NCBI GenBank assembly: GCA_963763135.1
Contig: CAVXNJ010000004.1
Coordinates: 1,342,363-1,406,362, forward strand
Reading direction: 5' to 3'
Length of the DNA stretch: 64,000 bases
From: JANMZO01 sp963763135
Lineage (GTDB): Bacteria; Actinomycetota; Acidimicrobiia; Acidimicrobiales; JANYDT01
Shown: positions 18,416 through 27,339 of the stretch, piece by piece
Layout: every line of letters begins with the position of its first letter
How positions within the stretch are numbered: the first letter of the stretch is position 1
The notes under the pieces: generated by a model
Database searches by the model: none
Seen by the model: only the letters and a program-made list of their open reading frames with translations
What the model was told of the DNA's origin: nothing
Program-made: the position numbers and the translations under genes

Positions 18416-19804
18416 GTGTCCTCCACCACCTCGCCCTCCCCCGTTCAACTGCTGGTGCACAACGCACGATGCCTGGCGACCATGGATGGCGAACGACGCG
18501 AAATCGCTGGAGGATGGGTGGCCGTCGACGATGGTGTCGTCGTTGCGGTTGGAGGCCCGTTGGATCCCCTCCCGTCCGCTTCGAAGACCATCGATGCCGA
18601 TGGTTGCCTGGTGACACCCGGTCTCATCAACACCCACCATCACATTTTCCAAAACCTTACGCGCGCATATGGTCCCATGACCAGCGCTCCCCTCTTCGGC
18701 TGGCTCAAGTCGCTCTATCCCCTCTGGCAGTATCTCGACGAGGAGGCGATCTACGAGTCCGCCTGGGTCGGGCTCGCCGAACTCGCGCTCGGCGGATGTA
18801 CGACGAGCACGGATCACCTTTACGTCCATCCCGTGGGTGCCGGTGATCTGTTGGCCGCCGAGATCAAAGCCGCTGGCGAACTCGGGTTCCGGTTCCACCC
18901 GACCTACGGCTCGATGAGCCTTTCCGAAAAAGACGGTGGACTTCCGCCCGACTCCGTGGTCCGCAACGACGACGAGATCCTGGCTGAGTCAAAACGCCAT
19001 GTCGACCTCCATCACGACCGGGCGCACGGAGCCATGGTTCGGATTGCGCTCGCGCCGTGTTCGCCGTTCTCGGTCAGCCCCGAGTTGATGGTTCGCACCG
19101 CCGAACTGGCTGAGCAACTCGATGTACGACTCCACACGCACCTCGCCGAGAACGCCGAAGACGATGACTACTCGATGGCTCACTTCGGCCGACGCTGCAT
19201 CGAGCAGTTCGAAGAAGTCGGTTGGGCGACCTCACGTTCGTGGGTCGCACACTGCGTGATGCCCAACCCCGACGAGGTGAAGCGGCTCGGCGCGGCTCAT
19301 GTCGGAGTTGCGCACTGCCCGAGTTCGAACATGATCCTCGCTTCCGGTCTGGCACCGGTGGTGGATCTGCGGGCGGCGGGTTCGCCCGTAGGTTTGGGCT
19401 GCGACGGCTCGTCGTCGGCCGACTCGGCCAGCCTATGGCAGGAAGCCCGGTTGGCGATGTTGACGGGCAAGCTTCGAAGCGGAGCCGACATGATGCACGC
19501 TCGAACATCGTTGGAAATCGCCACACGTGGAGGTGCGGCGTGTCTCGGCCGAGAGGGCGAACTCGGAGAGCTGTCGGTCGGAGCCGTCGGCGACATCGCA
19601 ATCTGGGATCTCACCGGGCCGTTGTACGCCGGTGCCCTGAGTGATCCGATCGAGGCATGGCTGCGATGCGGACCGACGTCAGCCCGCCAAACGATTGTTG
19701 CGGGTAACGTGCTCGTGGATGGGGGCCGGCTCACCGACGACCGCCTTGACAGCCACGTTGCCTCCCACAACCGCATAGCTCGACGCCTTCAGCGGCTCGA
19801 CTGA
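18416..19804 (+). CDS. Amidohydrolase, 8-oxoguanine deaminase-like
   Basis: A 462-residue metal-dependent deaminase of the AtzB/TrzA/8-oxoguanine deaminase group. It shows the first metal motif TPGLINTHHHIFQN near residue 70, HTHLAEN near 240, AHCVMPNPDE near 280 and the late Asp in GLGCDGSSS near 325, flanked by small beta-sandwich segments at both ends. The HHIFQNLTRAY stretch is characteristic of 8-oxoguanine deaminases, which turn 8-oxoguanine into urate. The start is GTG. It follows tesB by 80 bp on the same strand. Confidence 0.85.
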   Translation: MSSTTSPSPVQLLVHNARCLATMDGERREIAGGWVAVDDGVVVAVGGPLDPLPSASKTIDADGCLVTPGLINTHHHIFQNLTRAYGPMTSAPLFGWLKSLYPLWQYLDEEAIYESAWVGLAELALGGCTTSTDHLYVHPVGAGDLLAAEIKAAGELGFRFHPTYGSMSLSEKDGGLPPDSVVRNDDEILAESKRHVDLHHDRAHGAMVRIALAPCSPFSVSPELMVRTAELAEQLDVRLHTHLAENAEDDDYSMAHFGRRCIEQFEEVGWATSRSWVAHCVMPNPDEVKRLGAAHVGVAHCPSSNMILASGLAPVVDLRAAGSPVGLGCDGSSSADSASLWQEARLAMLTGKLRSGADMMHARTSLEIATRGGAACLGREGELGELSVGAVGDIAIWDLTGPLYAGALSDPIEAWLRCGPTSARQTIVAGNVLVDGGRLTDDRLDSHVASHNRIARRLQRLD

Positions 19805-19858
19805 ATGGCCCAACCCGGCTGACGGCGCACACTGGCGCGCCTCGCATCATCGGTGTGC

Positions 19859-20650
19859 CTAATAGGTCCAGCCCCTGCGCACATCGGTCGCCAGCAAGCG
19901 GCCGAACTGCAAGCCCGGGAAGTGAGCGGCAGCGACGGGAACATCGGACCCCTCAAGCTCGCGAGCCAGTGCGATGCGGGTCTGCTGAGCCAACTTGGGA
20001 TCGATGTCGAAGACCGCTTCCCAGTCGTCCTCAACGAGTTCGATCGGACAGTGCACGACGTCGCCGAGAAGCATCGCCCGCTCGTTACCGTCGCTCACGA
20101 CCATGATCGTCGAACCGGGTGTGTGGCCGGGCGCCCCCTGAACGTCGAGACCTGGGAAAAGGGTTGAGTCATGCTCCCAGAACTCCATTCGATCCGTAAG
20201 TGGTCGTAGCTTTTCGGCCGCACGCGGATCCTCGCCGGTCACGAAATGATCCCAGTCGGCGCGATGGCATCTCGGGGTCGCGTTCGGGAAGACGATCTGT
20301 CCTTGCTGCGTGGCCCACCCAACGTGATCGAAGTGAAGGTGGGTGAAGAGAATGTCGGTCACGTCTTCGGGAGCGACCCCGTGGGCCGACAGGGAGTCCA
20401 TAAATGCTCCTCCCACAAAGGGTGGTTTGTTGATCGGCCCGAGTCCACAGTCGATCACGATCACCTTCGACCCGATGCGAACGAGGAATCCTCCGAGCGC
20501 AAGCTCCAACTGACCGTCGGCGTCGAGAAACGGTGCGTGGGGCGCCCACGGGTCCGCTCCATCCGGTCCGGCAAACCGAAGAACCTCCTTGGCCGGCACC
20601 TTGGCCACGCCGTCGTACACCGGAAGAATCTCGAGCGATCCAATGCGCAT
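19859..20650 (-). CDS. MBL-fold metallo-hydrolase
   Basis: A 263-residue metallo-beta-lactamase-fold enzyme of the AHL-lactonase/glyoxalase II-like group. The metal site HLHFDH is at residues 104-109, with the later ligands in GAPGHTPGS (~175), LLGDVVH (~195) and AAAHFPG near the C-terminus. No signal peptide is present, so it is cytoplasmic. The substrate is unknown. It converges with the deaminase gene and is divergent from the gene at 20739. Confidence 0.87.
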   Translation of the reverse strand: MRIGSLEILPVYDGVAKVPAKEVLRFAGPDGADPWAPHAPFLDADGQLELALGGFLVRIGSKVIVIDCGLGPINKPPFVGGAFMDSLSAHGVAPEDVTDILFTHLHFDHVGWATQQGQIVFPNATPRCHRADWDHFVTGEDPRAAEKLRPLTDRMEFWEHDSTLFPGLDVQGAPGHTPGSTIMVVSDGNERAMLLGDVVHCPIELVEDDWEAVFDIDPKLAQQTRIALARELEGSDVPVAAAHFPGLQFGRLLATDVRRGWTY

Positions 20651-20738
20651 CGCGACACTCTAGGAAAGAACGCCGCGGCGCGCTCGTTCGCCCGCGAACA
20701 GCCCATCCTGCCGTGGATCACTGGTTACGATTTCGGTC

Positions 20739-21155
20739 ATGCCTGTTGAATTGCCCGCACTGGCCGCCGCCATCCGGCGAAATTGGAGCCTCGATACGTG
20801 CGACACCGTCGACGTGCGCGACTGGCACCCGGGCAACCCCTCACGCGGTCAATGCGGCGTGACTGCGTTCGTTTTACAGGAAATTCTCGGTGGTGATCTG
20901 TTGGTCGCTGATGTTCTGTACGACTCGGGGGCTTTGCAGGGCGTGCACTACTGGAACCGCCTACCGAACGGCACCGAAGTGGATCTCACCCGTGAACAAT
21001 TCGCACCGCATGAACTCGTGCAGAACCCGATCACCATCCACCGTGAACGGCGACTCCCCGGCCGCCTTGCTGAACAGTACGAGCGCTTACGTTCTGCCGT
21101 TTTGGCGGACCTCGGCATCCAGGACTCGCAACTGACCATTCGGTTTGCCGACTGA
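20739..21155 (+). CDS. YunG-like small protein
   Basis: A 138-residue protein resembling the YunG family of unknown function. Visible landmarks are RGQCGVTAFVLQEILGGDLL near residue 36, with a conserved Cys after a helix start, GVHYWNRLPNG near 69 and VDLTREQF near 81. The Cys-His-Asp order recalls papain/transglutaminase-like folds, but activity is not known. The homology was judged by eye. Confidence 0.65.
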   Translation: MPVELPALAAAIRRNWSLDTCDTVDVRDWHPGNPSRGQCGVTAFVLQEILGGDLLVADVLYDSGALQGVHYWNRLPNGTEVDLTREQFAPHELVQNPITIHRERRLPGRLAEQYERLRSAVLADLGIQDSQLTIRFAD

Positions 21156-21174
21156 CGCCTGCCGATCAACGGCT

Positions 21175-21213
21175 GTCACCTTTTGTGTTGTTTGTTTTGT
21201 GTTGTTTGGTGAC
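21175..21213. repeat. 14-bp TG-rich tandem duplication enclosed by an inverted repeat
   Basis: TTTTGTGTTGTTTG occurs twice head to tail (21181-21194 and 21195-21208) with no mismatch. The pair is bracketed by GTCACC (21175-21180) and GGTGAC (21208-21213), so the transcript could fold into a stem with a U/G-only loop. It lies between two convergent genes and stands out sharply from the GC-rich surroundings. It could act as a bidirectional terminator of unusual form. Confidence 0.6.
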
Positions 21214-21219
21214 GTTCCC

Positions 21220-22488
21220 TCAAACCGGTAGCGGGTCAGCGGCCCACCGATCGATATGCGCGCAGAAGTCTTCGATCTGTTGCGGGGTCACTTCGAGCGA
21301 CAGGGCGATCATCCCGCGGCGAGCTATGTAGAACCCGGCGTCGACACACGCGTGGAACAGCAATTCCATCCACGCGTCGCTACCCATCACAAAGTTCATC
21401 ATCGAACCGCGTCCCCGAACGGCGAACGGAAGGCCCCGAGCCACGAAGAGATCGTTGAGCCGCTCGCGAAGCTGGTCACCACGTTCGTTCAGGGCAATCA
21501 GAGCCTCCGGCGTCACGACGTGCTTCAGCGCCGCCACACCGGCTGCCATCGAAATCACGTTGTTGTTGAATGTGCCGGCCTGCGTGAGCACGCCACCTTT
21601 GTCGGCATCGAATGCTTCCATGATGGCCAACGATCCACCGAATGCGCCGAACGACATGCCGCCGCCCAGGTATTTTCCGAGCGTGGTCATATCGGGTCGC
21701 ACGCCCCACAGGGCTTGCGCTCCGCCCGGGCTGAGCCTCGACGTCATCACCTCGTCGAAGATGAGAACCGAGCCGTGTTCGGAACACAACCGGCGCATCG
21801 CTTCAGCGAATTCCTGATTCGCGGGAATACAGCCACCGGATCCCTGCACCAGCTCAACGGCGACCGCTGCGATTTCCCGACCCCGCGCTGCGAACGTGGC
21901 CTCGAGCGCTGCGACATCGTTGTACGGCAGCACGACGAAGTCATGCGGAACGTTCAACGGGCTACCTCCGTGCCCGAAAGACAGGACGCCCCCGTGGTAT
22001 CCGTTGTCGAACACCACGATCGTGGGTCGACCGGTCACATACTTCGCCGTTCCGAATGCCATGAGGTTGGCTTCGGTCCCGGAATTGGTGAACCGCATCA
22101 GCTGCATTGACGGAAAGCGTGCTTGGATCAACTGAGCCAACTCGATCTCCGCCTCATGCGTCGCCCCGATCGACCATCCCTGGTCCAGCCGCTCGACGAT
22201 GGCGTCTCGAACCGCCTTCGGTGAGTGGCCCAGCAGGCCAGCGGTGTAGTTCCCGAGCAGGTCGACGTAACTGAGGCCATCGACGTCGGTAACGATCGAA
22301 CCCGATGCCGTCGAAACCCGAAATGGGTAGGGCTTGAAGTGAAGCACGGTTCGGGTGTTTCCTCCGGGCATCACCGCACACGCAGCCCGGTGCATCTGGG
22401 CGCTGAGCGGCCGTCGGTCGGTGTAGCGATCGTGGGCCCGGGCAATTGCGGTGTCGAGTTCGACGGTGTCGGGCAGCGAGGCATTCAT
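21220..22488 (-). CDS. Class III PLP aminotransferase, glutamate-1-semialdehyde mutase-like
   Basis: A 422-residue fold-type I PLP enzyme. The phosphate-binding region is RFTNSGTEANLMA (~132-144), the cofactor Asp is in IFDEVMTS (D245) and the Schiff-base Lys is K272 in TTLGKYLGGG. The overall order matches glutamate-1-semialdehyde 2,1-aminomutase relatives. The general layout also fits other class III transaminases, so true HemL activity is uncertain and no tetrapyrrole gene is adjacent. The ATG at 22488 is chosen; the longer frame overlaps the divergent hydrolase gene. Confidence 0.85.
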   Translation of the reverse strand: MNASLPDTVELDTAIARAHDRYTDRRPLSAQMHRAACAVMPGGNTRTVLHFKPYPFRVSTASGSIVTDVDGLSYVDLLGNYTAGLLGHSPKAVRDAIVERLDQGWSIGATHEAEIELAQLIQARFPSMQLMRFTNSGTEANLMAFGTAKYVTGRPTIVVFDNGYHGGVLSFGHGGSPLNVPHDFVVLPYNDVAALEATFAARGREIAAVAVELVQGSGGCIPANQEFAEAMRRLCSEHGSVLIFDEVMTSRLSPGGAQALWGVRPDMTTLGKYLGGGMSFGAFGGSLAIMEAFDADKGGVLTQAGTFNNNVISMAAGVAALKHVVTPEALIALNERGDQLRERLNDLFVARGLPFAVRGRGSMMNFVMGSDAWMELLFHACVDAGFYIARRGMIALSLEVTPQQIEDFCAHIDRWAADPLPV

Positions 22489-22569
22489 AGCGCAATCATG
22501 ACCGCGCCAGGGCCTGGTGGCGAGCCAGCATTCGTCGAAATCCGAATGAATCGGTAGGGTTTGCGTCCG

Positions 22570-23238
22570 ATGACTACGACCACCAATCTCCACATTGAAC
22601 GAACCGGCTCCGGAACGGGACCTGCAGTGATCGCCTCGCACGGGGTCGGCAGTGACACCACGATATGGGCGGCGCTGGCCCCCGTCGTTGCCGCCTCGCG
22701 AACGTTCATTGCGTGGGATCAGCCCGGTCATGGCCAGTCGGAGAAGGCGGACGATTCGGCCTACGGTCCAGGCCTGGCCTACGCATCGCTGGCGAGGGTG
22801 GCCGACCCCGAAGCGCCGGTCATCCTGCTCGGTCATTCTCTGGGCGGGTACCTGTCGTGCCGTTACGCCATCGAGTTTCCCGACCGGGTCAAGGCACTTA
22901 TCCTCATCGCTACCGGGCCCGGCTTCCGGTCACCCGACGCCCGCGAAAAGTGGAACACCGATGTACGGCGGGGCGCGGAGAAGCAGGGACGACCCGAGAC
23001 CCTCGTCGGCCTGCACGAGGACTCGTACGTGATGGACCATCTTGGTGATATCTCCTGCCCGGCCCTCGTGATCGTCGGCTCCGACGACGCCGCGTTTGTC
23101 GGGGCCACCGACTACATCGAGCGCAAAGTACCTGGAATCGAGCGGATCACCATCGCTGATGCCGGCCACATGGTCCCGTCGACGCACGGTGAACTCCTAG
23201 GTGCGCATATCAACGATTTTCTGAGCCGGAAGTTGTAA
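22570..23238 (+). CDS. Alpha/beta hydrolase
   Basis: A 222-residue alpha/beta-hydrolase. The nucleophile elbow is GHSLGG (~98-103). The acid is likely in IVGSDDAAFVG (~177), and the histidine in ADAGHMVPS (~204) completes the triad. The oxyanion HG motif is SHGVGSD near residue 23. ATG 22570 is preferred to a TTG nine bases earlier because GGTAGGG sits at good spacing. It is followed by a CoA-transferase gene on the same strand, which may indicate an esterase or thioesterase in CoA metabolism. Confidence 0.85.
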   Translation: MTTTTNLHIERTGSGTGPAVIASHGVGSDTTIWAALAPVVAASRTFIAWDQPGHGQSEKADDSAYGPGLAYASLARVADPEAPVILLGHSLGGYLSCRYAIEFPDRVKALILIATGPGFRSPDAREKWNTDVRRGAEKQGRPETLVGLHEDSYVMDHLGDISCPALVIVGSDDAAFVGATDYIERKVPGIERITIADAGHMVPSTHGELLGAHINDFLSRKL

Positions 23239-23304
23239 ACGCGAGTCCTCCATCCGATCCGCTACGACCCCAACTCCAGCCAACCAAAAAGGACCTCTTC
23301 AGAC

Positions 23305-24492
23305 ATGGGTGCACTTACCGGAATTCGCGTCCTCGACCTCGGCCTTCTCGTCCAGGGCCCACAATCGGCTGCAATGCTCAGCGATCTGGGTGCCGATGTG
23401 ATCAAGGTCGAGCTGCCAGGGTTCGGCGACCAGGCTCGTTGGATCGGAGCGTCGCCGAGTGACCCTCGACCGCCGTATTTCCACGGTGTCAACCGGGGCA
23501 AGCGTTCGGTCACCGTCGATCTTCGTAAGCCTGAAGGAAAGGACGTGTTCTTCCGGCTGGTGGAGACCTCCGATGTCGTCATATCGAACTTCAAAGCGGG
23601 GACCATGGAGGAATGGGGACTCGGGTACTCGGTACTTTCCGCGTTGAACCCCCGACTCATTTACGCCACCGGTTCGGTGTACGGCCCCAAGGGTCCTCTC
23701 GCCGCTTCGGAGGGGGCCGACCTCGCCGGCCAGGCCGCTGGTGGACTCATCTCGACGACTGGTCGCACCGATGGGGAACTCACACCGCTCGGCGTGACCA
23801 TCGCCGATCACATGGCGGCGCAGAACATGAGTATCGGAATTCTAAGTGCACTTATCGCTCGCAGCGCCACCGGGCGTGGCCAGCAGGTGGATGTCTCGCT
23901 CGTCGGAGGCGCGATCTGGGCCCAGGCGTCGGAACTCACCGCCTATTTTCTTACCGGGTCCCAGTCTCGACCCGCCAATCAGGGCCACCCGCTTCTTCAT
24001 GCGATCTATGGCATTTTTCGGACCTCCGACGGCTACATCGCCATGGTCGGCGTACCGCCGGCGAACAAGTTGGCGTTCTGCCAGGCGCTGGGCCGACCTG
24101 ATCTCATCGATGATCCCCGGCTGCAAGCGACGTTCATGTCCCCCGAACAGAAGCAGTCGTTGTTTGTGATCCTCAACGAGATCTTTCCCAACGACACCAC
24201 CGCTAACTGGCTCGTCAAGATGCGGTCAAGCGGTCAACGGGTGGCTCCGGTCAACGACTACGCCATGATCGCCGCCGACGAGCACAACACCCTCAACGGC
24301 TACCTCATCGATGTGGAGCATCCGGAATTCGGCCCGATGAAAGCCATCGGCAGCCCGATCGCCCTCAGCGAAACCCCCACGATTCCGGGGCTGTCCGCCC
24401 CGCAACTCGGACAGGATACCGAGCTCGTACTGATGGAACTCGGCTACGCGTGGGAGGAAATCGAGAAGCTCCGCGAGGCGGGCGCCATTTAA
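23305..24492 (+). CDS. CaiB/BaiF-family CoA-transferase
   Basis: A 395-residue family III CoA-transferase that moves CoA between carboxylic acids. It shows MLSDLGADVIKVE (~31-43), FHGVNRGKRSVTVDL (~61-75), VISNFKAGTMEEWGLGY (~93) and the active-site Asp in SEGADLAGQAAGG near residue 140. AAAAAGGAC lies upstream of the ATG. It is 66 bp after the alpha/beta hydrolase gene, so both may be co-transcribed. The acyl substrate is unknown. A second, divergent member lies at the right window edge. Confidence 0.9.
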   Translation: MGALTGIRVLDLGLLVQGPQSAAMLSDLGADVIKVELPGFGDQARWIGASPSDPRPPYFHGVNRGKRSVTVDLRKPEGKDVFFRLVETSDVVISNFKAGTMEEWGLGYSVLSALNPRLIYATGSVYGPKGPLAASEGADLAGQAAGGLISTTGRTDGELTPLGVTIADHMAAQNMSIGILSALIARSATGRGQQVDVSLVGGAIWAQASELTAYFLTGSQSRPANQGHPLLHAIYGIFRTSDGYIAMVGVPPANKLAFCQALGRPDLIDDPRLQATFMSPEQKQSLFVILNEIFPNDTTANWLVKMRSSGQRVAPVNDYAMIAADEHNTLNGYLIDVEHPEFGPMKAIGSPIALSETPTIPGLSAPQLGQDTELVLMELGYAWEEIEKLREAGAI

Positions 24493-24538
24493 GGCGGCCG
24501 GCCTCGGGGGATCCCCAGCCGCTTTAGTATGTCCACGT

Positions 24539-25453
24539 ATGGCTGGTGATCTCGTCCCCGATGTTCTGTGGTCGTACGTGCCCGACTTCCGTCTGTACGA
24601 GGAAGCGGGTGTCCCCGACTGGCTCGACGAACTCGATCTCACACCTGCTCCGCCCTACTTGAAGATGGGCACGCGCACCGTCGATGTTTCCGACTGCCTG
24701 CGCATAGACCCCTTTCGCGACAGCGAGCTGTCCTTACGCAACCGGCTCCTCGACGAACAGCACGAGGTGGTCTTTGCGTCACGACCGAGTGCCGACGCCG
24801 CGTCCGCGGAAACCCTCGAGCTGGTACGTGCATTTCTTCGTGACCGGGGCATCACGCCCCCGGCGATGCCCGACGACATGCACCCGCTCGAAGCCGCCGG
24901 CCGCGTCGTGCAGGAGGACCTTTGCCTCATGATGCGTCGAGGCGATGACTGGCACCTCGACGCCGCCGTGCTTTGCTTTCCTTCGCTGTGGTCGCTTCAG
25001 GAAAAGTTCGAGTCGTCGACGAGTGGACTCCACCGCGACGTGGCCCACTACAGCGAGGAGCTGTCGCCCCGAGTGGACCGGTTCTTCGACCGGTTGAAGC
25101 CCGGCCAGGCGGTGTGGCGACGCAACCTGTCGATCAAGGCCTATCCCCTTCTGTTTCTCCCCCAACGCAAAGCGTTCGGCGATGCCGGACGCATCGAAGT
25201 CGCCGACGATGGCTCGCCGTTCTGGCTCCGCACAGAGCGTCAAACCCTTCAGGTGCTCCCGAGCAGCGGGGCGATTCTCTTCACCATCAAGTTGCAGCTC
25301 GCCCCGGCACGGGTGTTGCTCACCCGCCCCGACCGCGCCGGTGACCTCCTTACGCTCTACCGCTCACTGGACGAAGGACTCACCACGTACAAGACCGCGG
25401 GCAACCCCCTGTCAGAGACGTTCCTTCCCTGGCTCGAAGGCATCAGCCGCTGA
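24539..25453 (+). CDS. DUF3445 / heme-dependent oxidative N-demethylase-like protein
   Basis: A 304-residue protein with the DUF3445 layout: RIDPFRDSEL near 55, then an acidic helix-rich part, VQEDLCLMMRR near 122, LCFPSLWSLQEKF near 140 and WRRNLSIKAYPLL near 195. Related fungal and bacterial proteins bind heme and remove N-methyl groups oxidatively; activity here is inference. The 3' end overlaps the convergent methyltransferase gene by 11 bases. Confidence 0.78.
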   Translation: MAGDLVPDVLWSYVPDFRLYEEAGVPDWLDELDLTPAPPYLKMGTRTVDVSDCLRIDPFRDSELSLRNRLLDEQHEVVFASRPSADAASAETLELVRAFLRDRGITPPAMPDDMHPLEAAGRVVQEDLCLMMRRGDDWHLDAAVLCFPSLWSLQEKFESSTSGLHRDVAHYSEELSPRVDRFFDRLKPGQAVWRRNLSIKAYPLLFLPQRKAFGDAGRIEVADDGSPFWLRTERQTLQVLPSSGAILFTIKLQLAPARVLLTRPDRAGDLLTLYRSLDEGLTTYKTAGNPLSETFLPWLEGISR

Positions 25454-26018
25454 GCGTGCCGCGGTTGCGAACTGCGTCGAGGATCAGGCTCGTGAATCCC
25501 GGCGGACCGAGTCCGGCGCGGAAGTCGCCGTTGCGATGGTCGAGCCGACTGGACCGGTAGATGGGTCCATCGTCGGGCGACCAGTCAGCAACGTGAAACG
25601 CTCCGTCGGCGTCCCACCATTCGAGCAACGTCACGGTGAAATCGGCCGCTTCAAACACCGCCTGCAGGGTTTCGGCCACGTAGACAATCCGGTGGTCTGC
25701 TGCTGGGTGATCGGCCGGTCCGGGACCGCCGACCTGCACCGTTCGCTGGTACTCGACGTCGGGAAACCGCCCGTCGGGAACGGCCACGCGCAGTCGTCCG
25801 CCGTCGACCAGGAAATCCCGGCACGTTCTGGCCGCTTCGACACCTTCCTCAACCGTGAGGTGCTCCCAGGTGTGCTCGCACAGAAACGCGTCGGCCCTTT
25901 CAGTGCCGAAGAATAGATCGAACGTGTGCCGCTGCAGTAGGTCGAGTTCGTTCTGCTGGGTCGCAATCCACCCGCCCCAGCGCTGTTCACCGGCCCCGAT
26001 GATCACCCGCTTGCCCAT
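25443..26018 (-). CDS. SAM-dependent methyltransferase-like protein
   Basis: A 191-residue class I methyltransferase-like protein. VIIGAGEQRWGGW at the N-terminus is a variant of the SAM-binding glycine loop. HTWEHLTVEEG is the post-motif II helix start seen in COG4627-type enzymes, and FLVDGGRLRVAVPD is motif III. The region between loop and helix is short, so cofactor binding may be atypical. Substrate unknown. It converges with the DUF3445 gene. Confidence 0.72.
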   Translation of the reverse strand: MGKRVIIGAGEQRWGGWIATQQNELDLLQRHTFDLFFGTERADAFLCEHTWEHLTVEEGVEAARTCRDFLVDGGRLRVAVPDGRFPDVEYQRTVQVGGPGPADHPAADHRIVYVAETLQAVFEAADFTVTLLEWWDADGAFHVADWSPDDGPIYRSSRLDHRNGDFRAGLGPPGFTSLILDAVRNRGTLSG

Positions 26019-26032
26019 TTCGACATCCTCGC

Positions 26033-26294
26033 ATGAACCCCACCCATGACTCTGTCACCACAACGTTCAACGCGCTCGGAGATCCGTGCGTCGGGCGATT
26101 GTCGAAGGACTCATTACCGGTGACGCCACCGTGAACGAAATCGCCGAACAGTTTCCGATATCGCTGCGAGCCGTTTCCAAGCACATCACACGTCGGCCGA
26201 GCACTGCAGCGAGATGCTTGCGTTCGACGAAAGTGGCGCCGGTATGGACGAGAACTTCGAGCGCCTCGACGATCTCATCGAATCAGGGTTCTAG
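26033..26294 (+). pseudogene. Remnant of an ArsR-family regulator joined to an SRPBCC-domain C-terminus
   Basis: Three frames carry pieces of two genes that are normally neighbours. From ATG 26033: FNALGDP, the start of an ArsR winged helix. One base is missing at 26086; in the next frame VRRAIVEGLITGDATVNEIAEQF and ISLRAVSKHI give the recognition helix. Around 26190 the reading jumps to the third frame, where AEHCSEMLAFDES and GAGMDENFERLDDLIESGF end at TAG 26292-26294, like the C-terminus of an AHSA1/SRPBCC protein. The middle of both proteins is missing, so an internal deletion fused and inactivated them. Confidence 0.72.
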
Positions 26295-26346
26295 CTCGCA
26301 ACCCGACTTTGGGCGGTTGCTCGGTCGATGCGGCAGACTCTCGCCC

Positions 26347-27291
26347 ATGGCTGCCGCAACCACATTCGACGATGTCATGCCCCGGACACCCAAGCCGTTC
26401 GTCCAGCGCATCCCCGCCTATGTGCTGTTCGTCATGGTGGCGTTCTTCTGGGGCATGAATTCGGTTGGCATGCGGGTGACCGGCCGCACCGTTCCTCCCC
26501 TGACCGTTGCCGCGGGCCGTGCCGTAATTGGCGGTGCGGTATTGCTCCTCGTGGCCCGACGCAGTGGTGCCGACTGGCCCCGCGGCAGACAGGAGTGGAC
26601 CGGTCTCGCATGGATCGCTTTTCTCATGACCGGTCTTTCGACCGCGTGCCTCTTCCTCGCCGCCAAGAATGTTCCTGCGGGCCTCGTATCGATCTTCTCG
26701 AACCTCATGCCGCTGTTCACGGCGATGTTCGCCCCGTTTCTCCTGGGCGAGAAGATCACGCGTAGGGTCGTCGTCGGTTTACTGGTCGGTCTCGCCGGGG
26801 CCGTGGTTGTGGCATCCCGAGCCGTCGAAGGAGAGATCAAGACGATTGGCGTTGTCTTCGGCGTGTTGGCCGCGATCGGCTCCACGCTCGGGTCGATCAT
26901 GTACAAGAAGTTCCCGCTCCCCCGGCTCAACCGGCTCATGATCGTCGCCGTGCAGTTGCTGCTTTCCTCAATCGTGCTCGGCATCGGCGCCGCCACCGAA
27001 AACCACGGCCACATGACCTTCCCTTGGCAGTTCATGCTTTCGTTCGTGTACTTAACATTCCTCGGACTCGCCGTGTCGTTCGTTCTCTGGTCGGAGTTGC
27101 TCTCAAGGGCATCGAGCATGCAATCGAGCGCCGTGTCATATCTGTCCACCGTTATTGGGGTGGTACTGGGCGCCGTGCTTCTACGGGAACGCTTGAGTTT
27201 CCTCGTACTCATCGGCGGAATGATCGCCATTGCAGGCGTGGCGATCGTGCAACTCGACCAGCTCCGCCCAACACGGAAACGCTCTACCTGA
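26347..27291 (+). CDS. EamA/DMT-family transporter
   Basis: A 314-residue, 10-helix drug/metabolite transporter with two EamA repeats (helices ~30-160 and ~170-305). FFWGMNSVGMRV opens the first repeat, and the GEKITRRVVVGLLVGLAGA and RERLSFLVLIGGMIAIAG segments mark the family's helix ends. ATG 26347 is chosen; the longer in-frame reading upstream is the relic arsR sequence. Such carriers export small metabolites or amino acids; the substrate is unknown. Confidence 0.87.
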   Translation: MAAATTFDDVMPRTPKPFVQRIPAYVLFVMVAFFWGMNSVGMRVTGRTVPPLTVAAGRAVIGGAVLLLVARRSGADWPRGRQEWTGLAWIAFLMTGLSTACLFLAAKNVPAGLVSIFSNLMPLFTAMFAPFLLGEKITRRVVVGLLVGLAGAVVVASRAVEGEIKTIGVVFGVLAAIGSTLGSIMYKKFPLPRLNRLMIVAVQLLLSSIVLGIGAATENHGHMTFPWQFMLSFVYLTFLGLAVSFVLWSELLSRASSMQSSAVSYLSTVIGVVLGAVLLRERLSFLVLIGGMIAIAGVAIVQLDQLRPTRKRST

Positions 27292-27339
27292 CCAAAGCCG
27301 CTGCGTGCTTATGAATCGTAAGTGTCGTAAGGTGGCGGT

